The position numbers were made by a program, and so were the translations under genes. From Comamonas sp. lk (GTDB taxonomy: Bacteria > Pseudomonadota > Gammaproteobacteria > Burkholderiales > Burkholderiaceae_C), in NCBI GenBank assembly GCA_945925985.1, contig CAMELV010000001.1:1-64000 (forward strand): a DNA stretch of 64,000 bases, given 5' to 3'. This document shows positions 35,254 to 43,830 of this stretch, piece after piece (position 1 is the stretch's first letter; each line of letters starts with the position of its first letter). Below the pieces are notes generated by a model. The model had not been told where the DNA came from. It saw nothing but the letters and a program-made list of their open reading frames with translations, and ran no database searches.

Positions 35254-36483
35254 TCACTGCCCACTGCGTACCGGCCGCCCATTGATGGCTTGGATCGGGC
35301 GGGCGTTGTTGGGGAAAAGCTGGCTGAACAGCCGGATCTGATCACGGCCTACGCTGATGGGCTGCTTGATCACATTCCAGAGCACGCCCTCGGTGCAGGG
35401 TGGCGTGGTGAGCGAGCCCATGAACTGGTAGTAGCGCTGGTCTTGGGGCAGCAACTCATTGAGGTCGAGCAGATTTGGCGGCATGCGCACCCGGTCACCG
35501 CTGTCCAGCGGCATGTAGGTCCAGACCTTGTTGATCAGGCTGTTGGGGCCGCCCGGGTCCATCAGCAGTGCCACCACCGCCAACTGGCCTTCAGCATTGC
35601 GGTGAACCAGATGCGCCACCATCGCAAAGCCCCGGGAGTTGACCCGTTCTTCCGAGGGAGTATGAAAATGGAACTGCAGCAGTTTGTAGACCGAGCCGCG
35701 CACCGTCAGGGTGTTGTCGCCTTGCACATCCACCTGGATGGTGTGGCCGTTATTCACCACTGTGCCGTCGCTGGGCTGGTAATTGAACAACAAGGGCTCG
35801 GCCGGACCTTGCAGCGTGTCGCGTTCGTCGATGTGGATGGGCGATTGACGCTTGCCGATGGCGCAAAGGTTGAACTCTGGCTTCATTTGGCCCCAGGCCT
35901 GCGGGCCGTTCTCACCCTCGTAGCCCCAGTGCGCCTCGCCACCGTGCCCGGCCGCGCCTGCCGCTGCCCTCGGGCTACCGTGCCCAACCGTGGCGGCTGC
36001 CTTGGCGCGGTTGTACTGCTGGCGCCTGGCCAGCGGGTTCATGACCGGCGTGGCTGCACGCGGCACGGCCGCTTGCGCTGGTGCTGGCGTGCTGTGGCCG
36101 GCAGGCGCCGACTTGCTGGCGCTTTTGCCCGGCCCTGACGGCCCTTCTTCGCCCGCCTGGACGGTGATGTATTTCTTCTCCTTGCCGTTGACCACCAGAG
36201 TCAGCCGCTTTTTCGCCGAGGTGCTGTTTTCCGCCGCTTCCAGCACCTGCTCAGCCGCGTCTTTGGCTGACGATGCCGGGGTCGCGGCAGTCGATGGTTC
36301 CGGTTTTTTGGCCGCAGCAGCAGGGGCATTGGCTTCGGTTGCTGCCGGTGCGGGGCTTGCGGCACGCGCCGGCCCGAAACTGCTGGCTGCCAACAGGGCA
36401 AACAGTGCTGTCGCAGGCCGAGTCAAGCCGAGCGCTCGCGCTGCGGTGGGTTGGGCTGGGAGCAAGGGTGAGCGTAAATTCAT
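35254..36483 (-). CDS. Alpha-type carbonic anhydrase with long Ala/Pro-rich N-terminal region
   Basis: This 409-residue exported enzyme hydrates CO2. A signal peptide (about 1-42) is followed by about 140 residues rich in Ala, Pro, Ser and Lys, then an alpha-CA domain from HWGYEGENGPQAWG (185). The zinc ligands are H272 and H274 (FHFHTPSE) and H291 (VAHLVH). A disulfide may join C207 and the cysteine of TTPPCTEGV. Typical bacterial alpha-CAs are about 250 residues, so the N-terminal extension is unusual and could span the periplasm or tether the enzyme. The gene sits between ruvA and ruvB on the opposite strand. Confidence 0.93.
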   Translation of the reverse strand: MNLRSPLLPAQPTAARALGLTRPATALFALLAASSFGPARAASPAPAATEANAPAAAAKKPEPSTAATPASSAKDAAEQVLEAAENSTSAKKRLTLVVNGKEKKYITVQAGEEGPSGPGKSASKSAPAGHSTPAPAQAAVPRAATPVMNPLARRQQYNRAKAAATVGHGSPRAAAGAAGHGGEAHWGYEGENGPQAWGQMKPEFNLCAIGKRQSPIHIDERDTLQGPAEPLLFNYQPSDGTVVNNGHTIQVDVQGDNTLTVRGSVYKLLQFHFHTPSEERVNSRGFAMVAHLVHRNAEGQLAVVALLMDPGGPNSLINKVWTYMPLDSGDRVRMPPNLLDLNELLPQDQRYYQFMGSLTTPPCTEGVLWNVIKQPISVGRDQIRLFSQLFPNNARPIQAINGRPVRSGQ

Positions 36484-36635
36484 GACGGGCGGCCCCTGGG
36501 GCGTATGGGCAGGTCTTGCCCTGGTTTCGGAATGACTGACGTCCTGGCTTCTTTACGGCAACTTTGGCGCAGAACTTGAATTCGGCCTTGGCCGCGAAGG
36601 CTATAGTCAAGCTTGTTTCACCCCTCAGGCCCTTC

Positions 36636-37691
36636 GTGAGCATTCAGACCGACGATTTTGCCGCGCCGCCCAAGCGTATTTTGGCGGCAGCCCCGGCCTC
36701 CCCGAATGAACAGGCGGTCGAGCGGGCGCTGCGCCCCAAGCTGCTTGACGAGTACGTGGGCCAGGCCAAGGTGCGTGAACAACTTGAGATCTTCATTGGC
36801 GCCGCGCGCAAGCGTGACGAAGCGCTGGACCATGTGCTGTTGTTCGGCCCGCCGGGCCTGGGCAAGACCACGCTGTCGCACATCATTGCCCATGAACTCG
36901 GCGTTAACTTGCGGCAAACCAGCGGTCCCGTGCTGGAAAAGCCCAAGGACCTGGCCGCGTTACTGACCAACCTGGAAAAAAACGACGTCCTGTTCATTGA
37001 CGAAATTCACCGCCTGTCGCCGGTGGTTGAAGAAATCTTGTACCCGGCGCTGGAGGACTACAAGATCGACATCATGATTGGCGAGGGCCCGGCGGCCCGC
37101 TCGATCAAGCTCGACCTGCAGCCCTTCACGCTGGTCGGCGCCACCACCCGCGCCGGCATGCTGACCAACCCGCTGCGCGACCGCTTTGGCATCGTGGCGC
37201 GGCTGGAGTTTTACACCGCCGAAGAACTGGCGCGCATTGTGCGCCGCAGCGCCGGTCTGCTCAATGTGCCCACCGATGACGCCGGTGGCTTTGAGATTGC
37301 GCGGCGCGCCCGTGGCACGCCCCGGATTGCCAACCGCTTGCTGCGCCGGGTGCGCGACTACGCCGACGTCAAAGGTTCGGGTGAGATCACGCTCGACATC
37401 GCCAACCGCGCGCTGGCCATGCTCGACGTCGATCCGCAGGGCTTCGATTTGATGGACCGCAAGCTCCTGGAGGCGGTCATTCACCGCTTTGACGGCGGGC
37501 CGGTCGGGCTGGACAATATTGCCGCCAGCATCGGCGAAGAGCGCGAAACCATCGAGGACGTGATCGAACCCTATCTGATCCAGCAGGGTTACCTGCAGCG
37601 CACCCCACGCGGGCGCATCGCCACCCTGGCCGCCTACCGGCATCTGGGGGTAGCGCCGCCCAGCCGTGACGGCGACATGTTTGGGGTTTGA
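36636..37691 (+). CDS. ruvB: Holliday junction branch migration ATPase RuvB
   Basis: This 351-residue AAA+ motor drives branch migration with RuvA. Walker A is [13 protein letters not shown], Walker B is [10 protein letters not shown], sensor 1 lies in [11 protein letters not shown], and the arginine motif [20 protein letters not shown] precedes the winged helix. The GTG at 36636 (VSIQTDDF) matches family starts; 24 upstream in-frame codons up to 36564 look non-conserved. Confidence 0.97.
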   Translation: MSIQTDDFAAPPKRILAAAPASPNEQAVERALRPKLLDEYVGQAKVREQLEIFIGAARKRDEALDHVLLFGPPGLGKTTLSHIIAHELGVNLRQTSGPVLEKPKDLAALLTNLEKNDVLFIDEIHRLSPVVEEILYPALEDYKIDIMIGEGPAARSIKLDLQPFTLVGATTRAGMLTNPLRDRFGIVARLEFYTAEELARIVRRSAGLLNVPTDDAGGFEIARRARGTPRIANRLLRRVRDYADVKGSGEITLDIANRALAMLDVDPQGFDLMDRKLLEAVIHRFDGGPVGLDNIAASIGEERETIEDVIEPYLIQQGYLQRTPRGRIATLAAYRHLGVAPPSRDGDMFGV

Positions 37692-37700
37692 TTCGACCGG

Positions 37701-37733
37701 GAGCATGGATGCCCGATCGGGTCGGGCATGACG
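37701..37733. repeat. Palindromic intergenic repeat, short form (between convergent genes)
   Basis: ATGCCCGA (37709-37716) pairs with TCGGGCAT (37722-37729) around 5 nt, with CATGG before and GACG after. This is the same pattern as 35171-35201. It fills the gap between the 3' ends of ruvB and the hydroxylase-YhhN fusion gene. Confidence 0.65.
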
Positions 37734-37746
37734 CTGACCGGGCCGC

Positions 37747-39480
37747 CTACCTGGCCGGCCGTGCGTTGAGCACCATCAGGGCCTGCGCCGCAAAGTAGCT
37801 GCCCAGCACCCACAGCGGTGCCAGCGGCACGGGCTGCACAAAGCGGTCGACCCCCAGCACCGCATCGCTCAGCATGAAGATAGCCGCGCCCCAGGCTGTG
37901 GCGCGGCTGGCGGCGTCGCCCAGCACGGCGGCTCGGCCCAGGGCTTGGGCGGCCATCAGCGCAATCGCCAGCACATAGACCGCCACCGCCACCGTAAGCA
38001 CAGGCCCGTGCAGTCCGGGCCAGAGCACCGCCAGCATCAGGGCGCCGGCGAGCAGTGTGGCCGCCAGGGCCACCCGGCTCGGGAACCAGCCCACACCCTG
38101 GCGGAACATTGCCAGGTAAGCGCAGTGGGCCAGCAAAAACGCAGCCAGCCCGGCGATGAAGTGGTCGCCCGTCAGCATCAAGAGCACGTCGCCCGCCAGC
38201 GAGGCCACCAAGGCTGCCAGTAAAAACAAGTAAAAAGTGCCTCCAGCCCTTGATGCGTATAGCTTTGTAGCTATTAATAAAATAGCAATGACCATCGGCA
38301 GGGGTTTGCTCAGCTGGGCCAGCCCGGTCCAGCCCAGCGCCGCAGCTGCGGTGGCAACAGCCGCCGCTTGCACCAGCAGCACCTCGCCCATGGTCAGCCG
38401 CCCCTGCAACAATGCGCCCAGTGCCCAGTAGTTCACCAGCAGCGCCAAGCTGCAAACGGCGACTTGGCTGGGCGGCCAGTGGCCTGCCTGCCACAGCACC
38501 GCCGCCACGCCCAGCAGCAGGGCGCTGAACTGCAGGCTCGCGAACCAGGCCATGGCCGGCGCCAGCGGCGGGTCATAGGTGTGCACCTTGGTCAGGCTAA
38601 AGGCCGGTTGTGGCCATCGCGCCGCCACATCGGCCGGGCGCCAACCGGGTGGCATCAGCCAGACCCGAAGCTTGTCGGCCCAACGTTGCGTGCGCCCGCT
38701 GTCGGCCAGCAGCGCCCAATAGACCTGGGCATTGGCCCACAGCGGGTCCCAGCTGTTGAGCGGCGTGCGGGTGCCATAGACGCAGGGCTCGGTATAGGCC
38801 TCGGCCTGGAAGGTGCCAAACAGCCGGTCCCACAGCACCAGCATGCCGCCGTAGTTCTTGTCCAGGTAGCGGTCATTGACGGCGTGGTGTACGCGGTGGT
38901 TGGACGGTGAGCAGAACACCCGGTCAAACCAGCCGAGTTTGCCGATCTGCTCGGTGTGCACCCAGAACTGGTAGAGCAGGTCGATCAGCGCCACGATGCC
39001 AAAAATCAGCGGCGGCACGCCGGCCACCGCCATCGGCAGGTAAAACACCCAGCCCAGCAGGGCGCCGCTGCTGGTCTGGCGCAGCGCGGTAGACAGGTTG
39101 TACTGCTGGCTTTGGTGGTGCACGCTGTGCGCCGCCCACAACACCGCCACCCGGTGGCCGCCGCGGTGCAGCCAGTAGTAGCAAAAATCGTAAAACAGCA
39201 GCGCCAGCAGCACGCCGGGAACGCTGTGCCAAAAAGCCGGGTCCGGGAACAGCGCCACCGAGGCATAGACCGCGCTGTAAATGCCAAGGGTCAGCAGCTT
39301 GCTGAACACCCCGCTGAGCTGGCTCAGCACGCCCAAGCTGATGCTGTTGATGGCGTCATTCAGGCGGTAGGTGTTGCGCCCGGTACCACGCCGCTGACGC
39401 GCCATGCCCCAGGCAAACTCCAGCCCGATCAGCAGCAGAAACACGGGCGTGGCCAGCACGATCACTTGAAATGGCGTCAT
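37747..39480 (-). CDS. Fusion: fatty-acid-hydroxylase/AGMO-like domain + YhhN/TMEM86 lysoplasmalogenase-like domain
   Basis: This 577-residue integral membrane protein has an N-terminal di-iron hydroxylase domain with three histidine clusters: H105xxxH109 (HRGGH), H118xxH121H122 (HSVHH) and H195xxH198H199 (HRVHH). It resembles alkylglycerol monooxygenase and sterol-desaturase-type enzymes. Its C-terminal half (about 350-577) has eight or so hydrophobic segments with KPLPMV, GDVLLML and FMLSDAVLG, the pattern of YhhN/TMEM86, whose animal members cleave vinyl-ether lysolipids. The two activities suggest ether-lipid breakdown. Residues about 398-417 come from a 57-bp dispersed element. No break is visible between the two domains. 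Confidence 0.85.
   Translation of the reverse strand: MTPFQVIVLATPVFLLLIGLEFAWGMARQRRGTGRNTYRLNDAINSISLGVLSQLSGVFSKLLTLGIYSAVYASVALFPDPAFWHSVPGVLLALLFYDFCYYWLHRGGHRVAVLWAAHSVHHQSQQYNLSTALRQTSSGALLGWVFYLPMAVAGVPPLIFGIVALIDLLYQFWVHTEQIGKLGWFDRVFCSPSNHRVHHAVNDRYLDKNYGGMLVLWDRLFGTFQAEAYTEPCVYGTRTPLNSWDPLWANAQVYWALLADSGRTQRWADKLRVWLMPPGWRPADVAARWPQPAFSLTKVHTYDPPLAPAMAWFASLQFSALLLGVAAVLWQAGHWPPSQVAVCSLALLVNYWALGALLQGRLTMGEVLLVQAAAVATAAAALGWTGLAQLSKPLPMVIAILLIATKLYASRAGGTFYLFLLAALVASLAGDVLLMLTGDHFIAGLAAFLLAHCAYLAMFRQGVGWFPSRVALAATLLAGALMLAVLWPGLHGPVLTVAVAVYVLAIALMAAQALGRAAVLGDAASRATAWGAAIFMLSDAVLGVDRFVQPVPLAPLWVLGSYFAAQALMVLNARPAR
38232..38288 (+). repeat. 57-bp dispersed element, copy B (inside the fusion gene)
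   Basis: It starts AAAAAGTGCC TCCAGCCCTT and ends ATAGCAA. It is read antisense by the host gene as part of LIATKLYASRAGGTF, keeping the frame (57 bp is 19 codons). Confidence 0.8.
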
Positions 39481-39616
39481 GCGGTCATTGTGACGCAGGA
39501 CGCGCAGCCCTTATCGGGTTGAATTGACATCGCTCAAGGCCCCGGGCGGTCTTTTAAGTCCCAATAGCTTGGGTGACCTGCTACCCACAGCAGAGCGGCG
39601 TGCTGTGAAGGGCCTC

Positions 39617-40813
39617 ATGAAAAATTTCTTTGTCGTCCATGGGAAGACCATGGCCCTGTCTGGCGTGTTGCTGGTGTTGGTGCTGTTGCTCGGCTATGTT
39701 GCTTTGCAGGCGGGGCCCCTGGCGCCGGTGCCCATCACGGTTGAAACCGTGCAAGTCAAGGCGCTGAAACCCGCTTTGTTTGGCATGGGCACGGTAGAGG
39801 CCCGCGTGACCCACAAAATTGGCCCCACGGTGGCCGGGCGCATCAAGCGGGTGGATGTTCAAACCGGCGACGTCGTCAAAGCCGGGCAGGTGCTGGGCGA
39901 GATGGACCCGGTCGACCTGGACGACAAAATCGCCGCGCAAGCAGCCACCATCAAGCGCGCGCAGGCTGGCGTCATGGCCGTTGAGGCGCAAGTTCAGGAA
40001 CTTACGGCCCGCAAGGCCTTTGCCGAGGTGCAGTCCAAGCGATACGCCACGCTGCTGGTCTCGCAGTCGGTCAGCGAAGAGGGGGCCTCGATCAAGCGCC
40101 AGGAACTGGCCGTGGCCAGCGCCAGTTTGGCGGCAGTGCTGGCGAATCTGGATGCCAGCGGGCAGGAGTTGACGCGTGCCCGGGCTGATCGCGATGGGCT
40201 GGTGCGCCAGCGCGCCAATCTGCGCCTGGTGTCGCCCGCCGCCGGCGTTGTGTCGCGCCGGGATGCCGACGCCGGCACCACCGCTGTGGCCGGCCAGACG
40301 GTGGTGGAGGTGATCGAGCGCGGCAGCCTGTGGCTCAGTGTCCGGTTTGACCAGCAGCGTGCAAAGGGTTTGGCGGCCCAGTTGCCCGCGCAAATTGTCC
40401 TGCGTTCGCGGGCTGGCGAGGCAGTGGCCGGGCGGGTGGTGCGGCTGGAGCCCCATGCCGACGCGGTGACCGAAGAACTGCTGGCCAAGGTCGAGTTCAG
40501 CGCCAGCCCCGCCGTGATGCCGCCTATCGGCGAGCTGGCTGAGGTGACCGTGGCCCTGCCGGCCCACGCGGCGCTGCCGGTAGTGCCCAACGCCAGCATC
40601 CAGTGCCTCGATGGCCGGTTGGGCGTCTGGCTGCTGGCGCAAGAGACGCTGCGTTTTGCGCCCGTTAAAACCGGCGCCACCGACCTGCAAGGCCTGGTGC
40701 AGATCGTCCAGGGTCTGCAGGGCGGGGAACAACTGGTGGTTTACAGCCGCAAAGCGCTGACGGCCAATACCCGCGTCACGGTGGTGCAGCACATCGCAGG
40801 CGTGGCCCCGTGA
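39617..40813 (+). CDS. Periplasmic adaptor (HlyD/MFP) subunit of an ABC exporter
   Basis: This 398-residue membrane fusion protein has one N-terminal transmembrane segment (about 13-33), a lipoyl-like half-motif THKIGPTVAGRIKRVDVQTGDVV, a coiled-coil hairpin (about 100-190), and a beta-barrel domain. The ATG at 39617 has GAAGG at 6-7 nt; 31 upstream codons opening with TTG are excluded. Its stop overlaps the next start by 4 bp. With the permease and ATPase it resembles DevBCA/MacAB-type exporters; the cargo is unknown. Confidence 0.88.
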   Translation: MKNFFVVHGKTMALSGVLLVLVLLLGYVALQAGPLAPVPITVETVQVKALKPALFGMGTVEARVTHKIGPTVAGRIKRVDVQTGDVVKAGQVLGEMDPVDLDDKIAAQAATIKRAQAGVMAVEAQVQELTARKAFAEVQSKRYATLLVSQSVSEEGASIKRQELAVASASLAAVLANLDASGQELTRARADRDGLVRQRANLRLVSPAAGVVSRRDADAGTTAVAGQTVVEVIERGSLWLSVRFDQQRAKGLAAQLPAQIVLRSRAGEAVAGRVVRLEPHADAVTEELLAKVEFSASPAVMPPIGELAEVTVALPAHAALPVVPNASIQCLDGRLGVWLLAQETLRFAPVKTGATDLQGLVQIVQGLQGGEQLVVYSRKALTANTRVTVVQHIAGVAP

Positions 40814-42024
40814 TCAGCCTGGCCGGCCGCGACATTCTGCACGCCTGGGGCAAGTTCGTGTTCACCGGCCTGGGCCTGGGGCTGTTGATTGGCGTGACCC
40901 TCACCATGGCGGGCGTCTACCGCGGCATGGTGGACGATGCCAATGTGCTGTTGGACAACAGCGGCGCCGACCTGTGGGTGGTGCAAAAAGACACCCAGGG
41001 GCCCTACGCCGAAGCCTCCAGCTTGAGCGATGACAGCTACCGCAGCATCCTGGCCATGCCCGGCGTGGCGCGGGTGGCCAACGTCACCTACCTGACCATG
41101 CAGGTGAGCGCCCGGGGCGACGGCCGGCAGCGCGACGTGCGCGCCATGGTGGTCGGCGTCACCCCGGATGGCGCCGGCCACCCGGGTCAACCGGCTTACC
41201 TGGTGCAGGGCCGGCGCCTGACGCGCAGCCATTACGAGGCGGTGGCCGACGTGGCCACAGGCTTCGAATTGGGCCAGAGCATCCGCATTCGCCGCAACGA
41301 CTACACCGTGGTGGGGCTGACCCGGCGCATGGTGTCGTCGGGCGGCGACCCGATGGTGTTCATCCCCCTCAAAGACGCCCAGGAGGCGCAGTTTTTGAAG
41401 GACAACGACGCCATCCTCGCCCAGCGCGCCCGCACCGCCCAAAGCCCGGCGCTCAACCGCCCGGGCGTGCCCGGCCTGCTGGACGCGGTGATTGCCGCAC
41501 AAAGCACCAACACCTCGGTCAATGCCGTGCTGGTGCAGATCGAGCCCGGCGCAGACCCCGAGACCGTGGCCGAACCGATCCGGCGCTGGAAGCGGCTGAG
41601 CGTCTACACCCGGGTGCAGATGCAGGGCATCCTGATTGAAAAACTGATTGCCACTGCCGCCAAGCAAATTGCCATGTTTTTGGTGATTCTGGCCATCGTC
41701 AGCGCGGCCATCGTGGCCTTCATCATCTACACCCTGACGATGGGCAAGATCCGGGAGATCGCCGTGCTCAAGTTGATCGGCACCACCAACCGCACCATCG
41801 CCGCCATGATCATGCAGCAGGCGGTGGCCCTGGGGCTGATTGGCTTTGCGGTGGGCAAAGTGGCGGCCACCTTTTGGGCGCCGTTTTTCCCCAAGTACGT
41901 GCTGCTGGAGTCAGCCGACGCCCTGCGTGGCCTGGCCGCTGTCGTGCTGATCTGCATCCTGGCCAGCGTGGTGGCGATTCGCGCTGCGCTCAAGGTTGAC
42001 CCGGCGGAGGCCATCGGTGGCTGA
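40810..42024 (+). CDS. FtsX-like ABC transporter permease (DevC/MacB type)
   Basis: This 404-residue permease has an N-terminal membrane segment (about 16-38), a large periplasmic MacB-PCD-like domain (about 40-280) and three C-terminal membrane segments with KIREIAVLKLIGTTNRTI, the FtsX hallmark. It starts with GTG, overlapping the adaptor stop by 4 bp, and its stop is overlapped by the ATPase gene. Confidence 0.9.
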   Translation: MISLAGRDILHAWGKFVFTGLGLGLLIGVTLTMAGVYRGMVDDANVLLDNSGADLWVVQKDTQGPYAEASSLSDDSYRSILAMPGVARVANVTYLTMQVSARGDGRQRDVRAMVVGVTPDGAGHPGQPAYLVQGRRLTRSHYEAVADVATGFELGQSIRIRRNDYTVVGLTRRMVSSGGDPMVFIPLKDAQEAQFLKDNDAILAQRARTAQSPALNRPGVPGLLDAVIAAQSTNTSVNAVLVQIEPGADPETVAEPIRRWKRLSVYTRVQMQGILIEKLIATAAKQIAMFLVILAIVSAAIVAFIIYTLTMGKIREIAVLKLIGTTNRTIAAMIMQQAVALGLIGFAVGKVAATFWAPFFPKYVLLESADALRGLAAVVLICILASVVAIRAALKVDPAEAIGG

Positions 42025-42751
42025 CGGCGCATCACAGGCGGCTGGCCGAGGCATCCGCATTGAAGGTTTGACCAAGCGCTACGGCCAGGGCGACACCGCA
42101 GTGGACGCACTCAAAGGCGTCAACATGGTGGTCGGCCCGGGCGAAGTCGTCGGCCTGGTCGGTCCCTCGGGCTCGGGCAAGAGCACGCTGCTCAAATGCC
42201 TGGGCGCGGTGATCGAACCCACCGCCGGGCGCATGGTGCTGGGCCAGGAGGTGATCTACGACCAGGGCTGGCAGACTCCCGACCTGCGTGCCCTGCGGCG
42301 CGACAAGATTGGTTTTGTGTTCCAGGCGCCCTACCTGATCCCGTTTCTGGATGTGACCGACAACGTGGCCCTGCTCCCCATGCTGGCCGGTGTGGCCAAT
42401 GCCGAAGCCCGCCAGCGTGCCCTGGTGTTGTTGACCGCGCTGGATGTGCAGCACCGGGCCAAGGCCATGCCCAGCCAACTCTCAGGCGGCGAGCAACAGC
42501 GGGTGTCGATCGCGCGCGGCCTGGTGAACCGGCCGCCGGTGATTCTGGCCGACGAGCCCACCGCCCCGCTGGACAGCGAGCGCGCCCTGGCGGTGATCCG
42601 CATCTTGAACCAAATGGCCCGGCAGTTTGACACCGCCATCATCGTGGTCACCCACGACGAAAAAATCATTCCCACCTTCAAGCGGGTTTACCACATCCGC
42701 GACGGGGTGACGCACGAAGAGGTGGGCGAAGGCCGTAGCACCGACGGCTGA
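42017..42751 (+). CDS. ABC exporter ATPase (MacB/LolD/DevA type)
   Basis: This 244-residue ATPase has Walker A GPSGSGKST, a Q-loop in FVFQAPYLIPFLDV, the signature LSGGEQQRVSIARGL, Walker B VILADEPTAPLDS and the H-loop VTHDE. The GTG at 42017 has GGAGG at 7 nt and overlaps the permease stop by 8 bp; an upstream in-frame TTG at 41996 is less likely. It energises the adaptor/permease pair. Confidence 0.93.
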   Translation: MADGASQAAGRGIRIEGLTKRYGQGDTAVDALKGVNMVVGPGEVVGLVGPSGSGKSTLLKCLGAVIEPTAGRMVLGQEVIYDQGWQTPDLRALRRDKIGFVFQAPYLIPFLDVTDNVALLPMLAGVANAEARQRALVLLTALDVQHRAKAMPSQLSGGEQQRVSIARGLVNRPPVILADEPTAPLDSERALAVIRILNQMARQFDTAIIVVTHDEKIIPTFKRVYHIRDGVTHEEVGEGRSTDG

Positions 42752-42863
42752 TCGGCCGCGAACCTGTGCGAACCGGTTGGGCAGCGCCTAAAGTTGCAAC
42801 ACAATGAGGCCCTGACCCGGCGTATTGCTGCGCTGCACCCTGACTACTTTGAAGGAGACCCCG

Positions 42864-43775
42864 ATGCTGACCCCGACCTTTGAGGTGCTGGACCCGCGCT
42901 TTGCGGCTTATGCGCCGGGCAATGTGCACCTGGAGAAGCTTTTCACGGGCTGCCGTTGGGCAGAAGGCCCGGTCTATGTGCCGGCCGGGCGCTACCTGCT
43001 GTGGTCCGACATCCCGAACGACCGGGTGATGCGCTGGGACGAGACCGACGGCTCGGTCTCGGTGTTTGAGCAGCCGGCCTGGAACCCCAACGGCCACACC
43101 CTGGACCGCCAGGGCCGGGTGCTCACCTGCGAACACCGTGGCCGCTGCGTCTCGCGCCGTGAGCACGACGGTCGGCGCACCGTGCTGGCCAGCCAGTGGA
43201 ACGGCAAACGCCTGAACTCGCCCAACGACCTGGTGGTCAAGTCGGACGGCAGCATCTGGTTCACCGACCCCACCTACGGCATCGACTCCGACTACGAAGG
43301 CGACGCTGCTGAATCCGAAATCGGCGCCTCCTGGGTCTACCGCATCGACCCGCACAGCGGCGAGGTCCAGCCGGTGGTGCAAGACATGGTGCGCCCCAAC
43401 GGCCTGGCCTTCTCGCCCAACGAGCGCTGGCTGTATGTGGTGGACACCGGCGCCAGCCATGTGCCCGACGGCCCGCGCCTGCTACGCCGCTACGCCGTGG
43501 CCCCAGACGGCCTCAGCCTGCAGGACGGCCAGCACTTTGCCCACTGCAGCATTGGCTTGTTTGATGGCGTGAGGTTTGATGTGGACGGCAACCTGTGGGC
43601 CGGCGCCGGCGACGGCGTGCACTGCCTGGCGCCTGACGGCACGCTGATCGGCAAGGTGCGCGTGCCCGAGGTGGTGGCCAACGTCTGCTTTGGCGGCCCC
43701 AAACGCAACCGACTGTTCATTTGCGGCACCACCTCGCTGTACGCGGTGTACCTCAAAGCCACCGGGGCCAGCTGA
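42864..43775 (+). CDS. SMP-30/gluconolactonase family protein
   Basis: This 303-residue six-bladed beta-propeller hydrolyses sugar lactones or related esters with one divalent metal. Metal-site residues lie in CRWAEGPVY (Glu), RLNSPNDLVV (Asn) and VRFDVDGNLW (Asp). IWFTDPTYGID and VRPNGLAFSPNE are family signatures. GAAGGAG precedes the ATG at 42864 by 7 nt. The substrate is unknown; the next gene is an acyl-CoA synthetase on the same strand after 55 bp. Confidence 0.9.
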   Translation: MLTPTFEVLDPRFAAYAPGNVHLEKLFTGCRWAEGPVYVPAGRYLLWSDIPNDRVMRWDETDGSVSVFEQPAWNPNGHTLDRQGRVLTCEHRGRCVSRREHDGRRTVLASQWNGKRLNSPNDLVVKSDGSIWFTDPTYGIDSDYEGDAAESEIGASWVYRIDPHSGEVQPVVQDMVRPNGLAFSPNERWLYVVDTGASHVPDGPRLLRRYAVAPDGLSLQDGQHFAHCSIGLFDGVRFDVDGNLWAGAGDGVHCLAPDGTLIGKVRVPEVVANVCFGGPKRNRLFICGTTSLYAVYLKATGAS

Positions 43776-43830
43776 GCGCTAAACTGCCGCAAGCAAGCCG
43801 GCCCCTGCCGGTACTGGAGCCGACAAAGCC

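Noticed and set aside
37634..38494. 286-codon minus-strand frame overlapping the end of the fusion gene
   Set aside because: It is Gly/Arg-rich and lies out of frame with the YhhN domain; codon use is typical of a shadow frame in high-GC DNA.
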